64,000 nt of DNA from Megascapheus bottae. Its lineage: Eukaryota > Chordata > Mammalia > Rodentia > Geomyidae. A program made the translations under genes and the position numbers. A model generated the notes under the pieces. It had not been told where the DNA came from, did not search any database, and saw only the letters and a program-made list of their open reading frames with translations. Shown piece after piece: positions 56,111 through 64,000 of this stretch (position 1 is its first letter; every line of letters starts with the position of its first letter). The stretch is from contig JANJXV010001783.1 of NCBI GenBank assembly GCA_024803745.1, positions 1 to 64,000 of the forward strand, given 5' to 3'.

Positions 56111-58113
56111 TTTCATTTATTTATTTTTTTCCATATTTTTATTGTAATTAGTAAAAGGGTTACCTGATATTTGCCAGATAGAAGGTGCATTAATTCACAT
56201 ACCTTGATACCCTTTCACATGTCTTGGTACCCATTTCCCTCCCCCCAACACCCCCCACCCGTCTTGGTTTTCCCCCCTTCCCTATCAAATTTCAAATATC
56301 CAAATACAAATAAATTCAATATATCAGATAACAAAGTGAGATGCTATACCAATATGAGATAACCAAGGGACAGCAAAGGAGATGAGAGACAACATAGTAC
56401 ATTAAGGACAACAATCATTCATTGTATGGCTTTTGTTTCAATATCCTGGAGGTCCTTTCAATTAGCTTCACATTATATGGCCTTATGTATCAAGATTTTG
56501 CTCTATTGCAGATCTCTGCTAGTAGAGCCCAAGGTTTCTACTGATTATGACGAATGAGGGAAACCATTGAGCCTAAGTTCCTTTGATTTTTTCTGTCTTT
56601 CCATTTCCCAACAAAGTGGGCGATGTCATTCTTTCTGACAGCAGCATAGAATTCCATTGTGTACAAATACCACAACTTGTTGATCCACTCATCAACTAAG
56701 GACATCAAGGTTGGTTCCATATCTTTGCTATGGTGAATAGTGCTGCAATGAACATTGTTTTGCTAGTGGATTTAGTATGTCCTTGTTTCTGGATGGTTGG
56801 GTAAATGCCAAGTAGTGGAATTGCTGGGTTATAGGCGAGTTCTATGTTTAGCCTTTTGAGGCACTGCCACACTGCTTTCCATAGTGGTTGAGCGAGTTTG
56901 CACTCCCACCAACAGTGTAGTAGTGATCCCTCCTGGCCACATCCCCTCCAGCATCTGTTGTTATTCGTTTTCCTGATCCTGGCCATCCTAACTGGTGTGA
57001 GATGGAATCTTAGAGTTGTTTTGCTTTGCATTTCTTTTATGACCAGAGATGTTGAGCACTTCTTCATGTGTCTGTAGGCCATTTTTGTTTCTTCTTCAGA
57101 GAAGACTCTCTTTAAGTCTTTGGCCCATTTTTTAATGGGATGGTTGTTACTTTGGAGGTTAGTTTTGGAGTGATTCAATTTTTTGAGTTGTTGATATATT
57201 TTAGATATGAGGCCTTTGTCCGTTGTTTGGTTGGTGAAGATCTTCTCCCACTCTGTAGGCTTCCTGATTAGTTTACTAGCTATGTCCTTTGCCTTACCAA
57301 AACTCTGCAGTTTAATGCAGTCCCACTTATCCAGTCTTTCTCTGATTTGTTGTGATTCTTGGTCCTTATTAAGAAAGTTTCGACCTGTGCCAAGGAGGCA
57401 TAGGGTGTCTCCTATTCCTTCCTGTAAAGTTTCCAGTGTGTCAGCTTTTACCTCCAGGTCTTTGATCCATTTGGAGTTAATTCTAGTGCAGGGTGACAAA
57501 GAAGGATCCAACTTTAGTTTTCTGCAGGTGCTTAACCAGTTCTGCCAGCACAACTTGTTGAAGAGGCTGTCTTTCTTCCATTCTATTTTTTTGGCTCCCT
57601 TGTCAAAGATTAGGTGGCCATAGGTCTGTGGTTTAATATCTGGGTCCTCAGTTCTATTCCATTGGTCTTCAGGCCTGCTCCTGTGCCAGTACCAAGCTGT
57701 TTTGATAATTAGAGCTCTGTAATAGAGTCTAAAGTTTGGAATTGAAATTCCTCCAGCGCTGTTCTTTCTGCTAAGAGGTGTTTTTGCTATACGGGGTCTT
57801 TTATTATTCCATATGAAATTTTGGATTGCCTCTTCTATTTCTTTAAAGAATGACATTGGGATATTGATGGGTATTGCATTGAATTTGTAGATAGCTCTTG
57901 GCAAGATTGTCATTTTCACAATGTTGATTCTTCCAATCCAGGAGCATTGGAGGATTTTCCATTTCCTTAGTTCTGCTTTAATTTCCTTTTTTAGGGTTTT
58001 AAAGTTTTCGTCACAAAGGTCCTTTACATTCTTAGTTAAGCTAATTCCGAGGTACTTTATTTTCTTTGAGGCTGTTGTGAAAGGAGTTTCTTTCCTGATT
58101 ATTGTGTGTGGAA
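56111..58113 (-). mobile_element. U10 5'-truncated LINE-1 with frameshift and 25-bp deletion
   Basis: Frame open at 56705-58282, continuing in another frame at 56538-56720, with the same 1-nt and 25-bp deletions as U9. A change at 58110 (GTGTGTGGAAAG) turns a stop on the opposite strand into sense, which lengthens a meaningless plus-strand frame. Confidence 0.9.
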
Positions 58114-58142
58114 AGCAGTGCTTCTTCATCACCATGGCATTG

Positions 58143-58377
58143 TTTTGTTGTTGTTGTTTTGTTTTGTTTTCTCGTTTGCAATTTTGGTTACCTGTACTGG
58201 TAATGTTCTCTCCCTTTCTCTCCCTCTCTTTTTCTTTCCCTCTATTTCTCACTCCCACCCTCTCTGTGTGTCTCTTGTGCACAGTATGTGCTTTTCCTCA
58301 CTTTTTCTTTTTCTTCCTTTTCTTTCTTTCCCTCTCTCTCTCTCCCACTTCCTTGCTTCCATGCTTCCTTTCTCTTG
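58143..58377 (+). repeat. U10 pyrimidine-rich tract
   Basis: Same form as in U9. Confidence 0.85.
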
Positions 58378-58389
58378 AATTGGTACTAA

Positions 58390-58605
58390 GGCTTTAACTC
58401 AGGACTTAGGCTCTGTCTCTGACCTTTTTTTGCTTAAGGCTAGCACTCTACCACTTGAGCCATGGTTCCACTTACAGCTTTTTTTGGTAGTTGGTTGGAA
58501 ATGAGTTTCCAATTAACTTTGCTACCTGGGCTGGCTTCAAATTGTGATCCTCATATCTTAGCCTCCTGTAGCTAGGATTGCAGGTGTGAGCCCGTGGCAC
58601 CCAGC
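58390..58605 (-). mobile_element. B1-ID composite SINE (U10/U11 interval)
   Basis: 216-bp copy of the element at 46547-46762. Confidence 0.75.
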
Positions 58606-58702
58606 GGGTGCTATTTGTAACCTTCCAACTGTACCCTGAACCTCAACAGTCTATTTTGAAGCCAAAGAGTTATTTTTCTTGTTTTTTGAAATTTTAATTG
58701 TT

Positions 58703-58781
58703 GAGCAGGGCATGGAGGCTAGCTACTCAGGAGGCTGAGAACTGAGGATTGCAGTTCAAAGCCATACTGGGCACTAAAGAC
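58703..58781 (+). mobile_element. B1-like SINE fragment (U11)
   Basis: 79-bp copy of the fragment at 5212-5290. Confidence 0.65.
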
Positions 58782-58784
58782 TGA

Positions 58785-59126
58785 TTTTTTTTTACTTGTA
58801 AACTAACGTTTTATTTCTATACATGTTCAAAATATTACTCCCCAAATGTTCACAGAATACATTGTGTTTAGTCATTTATATAAAAAAGGAACATGATGGA
58901 TTCGGTAAATATAACATTTTATTTTTCTTTGTAAAAATAGATTATTTGTGAAAATTATATCAAGGGCCCTCCTTCCCCGGCAACCAGTGGCTGTTTAGAT
59001 GACTTTGAGTTAGGGCCACCTCCCGCAGTCTCTGTCCTATCTGGCCTGAGGTTCAAGTCCAGTCATCACCCGTTAGGTGCAGGCCTAAAAGATTGCCATG
59101 GTGGCTAATAAGTCTTTAAAGAACCA
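58785..59126 (-). other. U11 golgin 3' UTR with AATAAA and A-tail
   Basis: AATAAA at 58810-58815 and A9 at 58785-58793. Confidence 0.8.
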
Positions 59127-61496
59127 TTATCGCCAGCACATCATTTTCCTCAGCCTGGAGAAGAAAGGAGAGGATCGGGATTGCTCATTGCCCTGGCCCG
59201 AAAGCTCTTCAGGGGGCTGGGTATCAGGCATCAGCATCACAGTGGGCTCTGGGGTGGAGGCCTTTCGGGGACAAGGCCCCCCTGCCTCTACCTGGGCAGG
59301 CTGCACACTGTCTTTGAGTTGGGCATCTGCAAAGATTTTCTGCTCCTTGCTGTCTTCAATGTTTGAGGGGCTTGGCAGGTGTGAAGTGACCTCAGCAGCA
59401 GGGGTCTCAGGGTCTGCAGGCGTCTGGCCCTGGCACTGTGTGCCTTCAACCACAAGGAGCACCAGAAGTTCCTGCAGCTCCTCCTTCTTCTGCATCTTCT
59501 CCTGGGAGAGTTCCATGACACACTCATCTTTCTCCTTATAGAGTTGGTCCAGGACTTCCATCTGTTCTTTGTACAGCATTATGGAGTCGTCGAGGGTGCT
59601 GATGTGTTTGGACAGCTGGGCACACCGGTGCTGGAGGTCCCCTGCTGGACTCTGGTGCTCCACTTTGTCAGGCAGGGCCTGGAGGAAGCACATTCTCATC
59701 TTCTTAGACACCCGCGTGTCCTGCTTCCTGTCCCCTGAGGGACCATGGTTCCTGCTCTTGGGAAACAGGGCCTGCTGCTCCAGCTTGGTCTGGCACTGGG
59801 CTGCCAAGTTGGCCAGGCACTGGCAGTGGGCCTGCTGCTCCTGCAGCTGTTGGCTGAGTTTCACTTTTGTCACCTCAGCAACTGAGTTTGCTTTCGGGTA
59901 AAAGGCCTTCATGACTTGTGGGATGTCCACAGCCTCTGGGATGGTCACGGCGGCTGGAGTTGCCTCCTCAGCCCTTGCTTCTTTTTCCTTGTCCCCTTCT
60001 TTACCTTCCTGGAAAGCCAGGAAGCTCAGCTGGGCCTGGAGTTGCTCCTTCTCTTGTGTAGTGTCTTCCAGGCACTGGAGAGTGTCCTGCAACTCTTGGG
60101 TCAGGGTTAGGTCCTGCTGCTGCTGCTGCTCCAGCAGCTGGGCGTGCCTCAGCAGGTGCTGTTGCAGCTCCTCCTTCTCTGCACTTAGCTGCTGAATGGA
60201 GGACATGTTCTCTTCACAGGTGGTTTTGAGTTCCTGCAGCTGGGCCAGGTACTGAGCATTGAGCTCCTGAAGACTCTGGGCTGTTTGAAAACTTCCTTCA
60301 GCCACCTCTTTCCGTTCTCCTAATTCCATCTCTCGCTGCTCCAGCTGCTCCAGAAGGTGTTCATTCTCCTTTTGCTCTGAGGTCAGGAGGCTGGTGAGCT
60401 GGTCCTTCTCAGTGCTCAGCCTATGGAAAGCTTCCTGCAGCTGCTCCAGCTGCTCTTTCAGCTCTCTCGTTTGCAGGTCTGTGCATTTCTGGGTCTCAAA
60501 GATGTTGGAGTGAGCCTTGTCGCCCACTTTCTTCTGCAGTATCAGCAGCCGTTCCTGTTGCTCCAGGTTCTGGAGACTGAGGCTTTGGTTTTCCTGAACC
60601 TGGAATTGAAGTTGTTGCTCCAGGTTCTTTAAGTCAGCCTGAGATGGTCCTGCAAGGAGCTGTGCCTCTGCCAGCTTGTTCTCCATTTCTGCCAGCTTGC
60701 TCTCTAGATCCACCATCTGCCACAGGTCTTCCTCGCGCTCGTCTGTGAGTTGGTGCATCTCCTGTGAGAGCCGCCGCACCTTCTCCGTCCACGTGGACCT
60801 CTCCACCCTCAGGTCCTCCGCAATCTTGTCCCTCTCCAACCTCAATGCACTCACCACACTTTGCATATTTTCTATTCTTCTTTTCAGCACTGCCCGCTCC
60901 TCTAGCACTCGTTGGAATTTTTCTATTTTCAATTTCATGTTGGACTTCTGGGTCCGGAGCACGCCCAGCTTCCCCTGTAAGTCTGCATTCAGCTCCTGCA
61001 GGTTGTCACAGCTTCTGCTCTTTTCCTCGAGCTGCAGCTTCACATCACCCAGGTCTTGGATGAGCTGTCTGTTCTTCTGCTCAATGTCCTTCTGCGTGGT
61101 GGTGAGGGCAGACAAGGCCATCTCTAAGTCTAAGCTGCGTTGCTGAGAAGCCTGCAGGCGGCTGGTCAGATCTTCATGCTCCACCTGACTTCGTTTTACT
61201 TCCTGTTGCATGTGGGCCTTGTTGTTCTTGGGACCTGTGACACTCTTGACCCTGGCTGCTCCGACTGTGCCTGAAGGCAGGCGAAGCTCAGGGTCAGCTT
61301 GGTCTCTGGCTGCACCCTCACGTGAATTACAGACCCCAGTGGTGTTGGTCGTGGGCTTGCCTTCCCTTTTATTTTTCTTCCTTATCTTTTCAGATCCATG
61401 AAGATAGTTCTGCTGATGTTCCTGCAGTCGTTTCTTTCTTGGTTTTGATCGTTCAGACGTGCCAGCTCTGGGATGGGAAAGATGGACCGGCCACAT
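59127..61496 (-). CDS. Golga2-like: U11 golgin A2-like retrogene, intact, 789 aa
   Basis: A full 789-residue frame from the ATG at 61494-61496. It carries Ser432, Leu280, His in EMHQLTD and Asn for Lys in YPKANSV. The visible part of U1 matches at every site I compared, so this entry is also the best guess for the missing end of U1. The C-terminus is the basic RLRKMMCWR tail. The coiled-coil body and five-Gln run are complete. Confidence 0.88.
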   Translation of the reverse strand: MWPVHLSHPRAGTSERSKPRKKRLQEHQQNYLHGSEKIRKKNKREGKPTTNTTGVCNSREGAARDQADPELRLPSGTVGAARVKSVTGPKNNKAHMQQEVKRSQVEHEDLTSRLQASQQRSLDLEMALSALTTTQKDIEQKNRQLIQDLGDVKLQLEEKSRSCDNLQELNADLQGKLGVLRTQKSNMKLKIEKFQRVLEERAVLKRRIENMQSVVSALRLERDKIAEDLRVERSTWTEKVRRLSQEMHQLTDEREEDLWQMVDLESKLAEMENKLAEAQLLAGPSQADLKNLEQQLQFQVQENQSLSLQNLEQQERLLILQKKVGDKAHSNIFETQKCTDLQTRELKEQLEQLQEAFHRLSTEKDQLTSLLTSEQKENEHLLEQLEQREMELGERKEVAEGSFQTAQSLQELNAQYLAQLQELKTTCEENMSSIQQLSAEKEELQQHLLRHAQLLEQQQQQDLTLTQELQDTLQCLEDTTQEKEQLQAQLSFLAFQEGKEGDKEKEARAEEATPAAVTIPEAVDIPQVMKAFYPKANSVAEVTKVKLSQQLQEQQAHCQCLANLAAQCQTKLEQQALFPKSRNHGPSGDRKQDTRVSKKMRMCFLQALPDKVEHQSPAGDLQHRCAQLSKHISTLDDSIMLYKEQMEVLDQLYKEKDECVMELSQEKMQKKEELQELLVLLVVEGTQCQGQTPADPETPAAEVTSHLPSPSNIEDSKEQKIFADAQLKDSVQPAQVEAGGPCPRKASTPEPTVMLMPDTQPPEELSGQGNEQSRSSPFFSRLRKMMCWR

Positions 61497-61684
61497 TCCC
61501 AGGCTCTTCGAAATCTCCTGTACGTACCCAATCACTAATAAGTAAGCGAGTATCCAAGTCTATCGCCAAATCACCTGGATTCTCTCGATCAGCACTCAGC
61601 CACCTCTCCCTTCAACAGTTGCTGCTAGTGGTATAAGTCAACAGACAGAATTGCTAGGCAGTATTGCTAGGCAGCGTGGAACGT

Positions 61685-61750
61685 GGGCTTGGCCCCAAAT
61701 CTCCTATCCCATTGGTCAGCGAAAAACAGGAACTAATAGGGGGTGTGGCC
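61685..61750 (-). promoter_or_regulatory. U11 putative golgin promoter
   Basis: Reverse CCAAT at 61711-61715 and CACCC box at 61739-61750. The GC box is altered to GGCCAAGCCC (61685-61694), as in U1. Confidence 0.4.
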
Positions 61751-61876
61751 AGAAACATGTGATCCAGGCACAATGGGTGGAGTCTGCTCCTGCAGTCCCA
61801 GCCCCATCCAACTCTGGTCTAGTTTGGGGAGAGTGTGGGACTTGCTATAGTTGGACAGGTGCAGTTTCTTTTTCAA

Positions 61877-62037
61877 TTTTTTTTGCCAGTCCTGGATTTG
61901 AACTCAGGGCCTGATGTCTGACCTTGGACTTTCTCAAGGCTAGAGCTCTACCACTTGAGCCACAGCAACACTTCTAGCCTTTTCTATGTATGTGCATGCT
62001 AAGCAAGCACTATACCATTAGGCCAAACTCCCAGTCC
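61877..62037 (-). mobile_element. U11 ID-like dimeric SINE
   Basis: 161-bp copy, exactly 59,447 bp from the U1 element. Confidence 0.75.
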
Positions 62038-64000
62038 TTTCATTTATTTATTTTTTTCCATATTTTTATTGTAATTAGTAAAAGGGTTACCTGATATTTG
62101 CCAGATAGAAGGTGCATTAATTCACATATCTTGATACCCTTTCACATGTCTTGGTACCCATTTCCCTCCCTCCAACACCCCCCACCCGTCTTGGTTTCCC
62201 CCCCTTCCCTATCAAATTTCAAATATCCAAATACAAATAAATTCAATATATCAGATAACAAAGTGAGATACTATACCAATATGAGATAACCAAGGGACAG
62301 CAAAGGAGATGAGAGACAACATAGTACATTAAGGACAACAATCATTCATTGTATGGCTTTTGTTTCAATATCCTGGAGGTCCTTTCAATTAGCTTCACGT
62401 TATATGGCCTTATGTATCAAGATTTTGCTCTATTGCAGATCTCTGCTAGTAGAGCCCAAGGTTTCTACTGATTATGACGAATGAGGGAAACCATTGAGCC
62501 TAAGTTTCTTTGAGTCTGGCTTACTTCACTTAATATGATTTTTTTCTGTCTTTCCATTTCCTAACAAAGGGGGCGATGTCATTCTTTCTGACAGCAGCAT
62601 AGAATTCCATTGTGTACAAATACCACAACTTGTTGATCCACTCATCAACTGAGGGACATCTAGGTTGGTTCCATATCTTTGCTATGGTGAATAGTGCTGC
62701 AAAGAACATTGTTGTGCTAGTGGATTTAGTATGTCCTTGTTTCTGGATGGTTGGGTAAATGCCGAGTAGTGGAATTGCTGGGTCATAGGGGAGTTCTATG
62801 TTTAGCCTTTTGAGGCACTGCCACACTGCTTTCCATAGTGGTTGAGCGAGTTTGCACTCCCACCAACAGTGTAGTAGTGATCCCTCCTGGCCACATCCCC
62901 TCCAGCATCTGTTGTTATTCGTTTTCCTGATCCTGGCCATCCTAACTGGTGTGAGATGGAATCTTAGAGTTGTTTTGATTTGCATTTCTTTTATGACCAG
63001 AGATGTTGAGCACTTCTTCATGTGTCTGTAGGCCATTTTTGTTTCTTCTTCAGAGAAGACTCTCTTTAAGTCTTTGGCCCATTTTTTAATGGGATGGTTG
63101 TTACTTTGGAGGTTAGTTTTGGAGTGATTCAATTTTTTGAGTTGTTGATATATTTTAGATATGAGGCCTTTGTCCGTTGTTTGGTTGGTGAAGATCTTCT
63201 CCCACTCTGTAGGCTTCCTGATTAGTTTACTAGCTATGTCCTTTGCCTTACCAAAACTCTGCAGTTTAATGCAGTCCCACTTATCCAGTCTTTCTCTGAT
63301 TTGTTGTGATTCTTGGTCCTTATTAAGAAAGTTTCGACCTGTGCCAAGGAGGCATAGTGTGTCTCCTATTCCTTCCTGTAAAGTTTCCAGTGTGTCAGCT
63401 TTTACCTCCAGGTCTTTGATCCATTTGGAGTTAATTCTAGTGCAGGGTGACAAAGAAGGATCCAACTTTAGTTTTCTGCAAGTGCTTAACCAGTTCTGCC
63501 AGCACAACTTGTTGAAGAGGCTGTCTTTCTTCCATTCTATTTTTTTGGCTCCCTTGTCAAAGATTAGGTGGCCATAGGTCTGTGGTTTAATATCTGGGTC
63601 CTCAGTTCTATTCCATTGGTCTTCAGGCCTGCTCCTGTGCCAGTACCAAGCTGTTTTGATAATTAGAGCTCTGTAATAGAGTCTAAAGTTTGGAATTGAA
63701 ATTCCTCTAGCGCTGTTCTTTCTGCTACGAAGTGTTTTTGCTATACGGGGTCTTTTATTATTCCAGATGAAATTTTGGATTGCCTCTTCTATTTCTTTAA
63801 AGAATGACATTGGGATATTGATGGGTATTGCATTGAATTTGTAGATAACTCTTGGCAAGATTGTCATTTTCACAATGTTGATTCTTCCAATCCAGGAGCA
63901 TGGGAGGATTTTCCATTTCCTTAGTTCTGCTTTAATTTCCTTTTTTAGGGTTTTAAAGTTTTCGTCACAAAGGTCCTTTACATTCTTAGTTAAGCTAATT
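62038..64000 (-). mobile_element. U11 5'-truncated LINE-1, cut by window edge
   Basis: The ORF2 remnant is open from 62530 (A7, KKSY ending) to the window edge. It carries LRSRKNSARG and ILPRVIYKF, as in U1. The 5' junction lies outside the window. Confidence 0.88.

Larger units (their letters stand above)
1..64000. repeat. Macrosatellite: head-to-tail array of ~5.95 kb units
   Basis: The whole window is one tandem array. The same golgin sequence recurs at 1, 5957, 11909, 17858, 23810, 29763, 35713, 41663, 47605, 53526 and 59448, giving spacings of 5956, 5952, 5949, 5952, 5953, 5950, 5950, 5942, 5921 and 5922 bp. All copies have the same orientation and the same order of parts: golgin retrogene, LINE-1, three SINE segments and a pyrimidine tract. 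Copies differ by scattered substitutions and small indels. U6/U7 and U9/U10 are near-identical neighbours, and U1 and U11 match at every diagnostic site checked. No unique flanking DNA is present, so the array extends beyond both edges of the window. Confidence 0.98.

Noticed and set aside
1..64000. Circular or plasmid-like molecule explaining the 59-kb repeat
   Set aside because: The content is mammalian LINE/SINE/retrogene DNA. A higher-order period or assembly duplication explains the repeat without a circle, although extrachromosomal DNA cannot be excluded from sequence alone.

Overview
The window is a mammalian, almost certainly rodent, tandem array. A unit of about 5.95 kb is repeated head to tail across all 64 kb. 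Anchoring on one golgin sequence, units begin at 1, 5957, 11909, 17858, 23810, 29763, 35713, 41663, 47605, 53526 and 59448. Spacing is 5,921-5,956 bp and copies appear to differ by only a few percent. I call them U1-U11; U1 and U11 are cut by the window edges. The SINEs (an ID-like tRNA-derived dimer and a B1-plus-ID composite) resemble those I know from geomyoid rodents such as kangaroo rats (Dipodomys). That assignment is from memory and is not certain.

Every unit has the same layout, and the golgin and L1 are both on the minus strand. Reading along the minus strand: a 5'-truncated LINE-1 (about 2.0 kb, C-terminal third of ORF2 plus 3' UTR); an ID-like dimeric SINE; a short segment with a reverse CCAAT box and CACCC/GC-type boxes; an intronless golgin gene related to GOLGA2 (GM130), 789 codons; its 3' UTR with AATAAA followed by an A-tail; a plus-strand B1-like fragment; a B1-ID composite SINE on the minus strand; and a pyrimidine-rich tract of about 235 bp leading to the next L1.

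The golgin is a retrocopy: one continuous frame where the parent gene has many introns, plus a poly(A) signal and tail. U2, U9, U10 and U11 have complete 789-codon frames. U1 is open for its 683 visible codons. U3 and U4 share a +1 C that replaces the last ~50 residues. U5-U8 carry nonsense mutations. All copies share an older 1-nt loss that replaces the GM130-type hydrophobic C-terminus, the GRASP65 PDZ ligand, with a basic tail.

The array therefore looks like a macrosatellite carrying an intronless gene, the same design as human D4Z4/DUX4 or RS447/USP17. U1 and U11 match at every diagnostic site I checked and are exactly 59,447 bp apart with no length change. This implies a ten-unit higher-order period, a very recent block duplication, or an assembly duplication. 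I found no tRNA or rRNA genes, CRISPR arrays or prokaryotic features.
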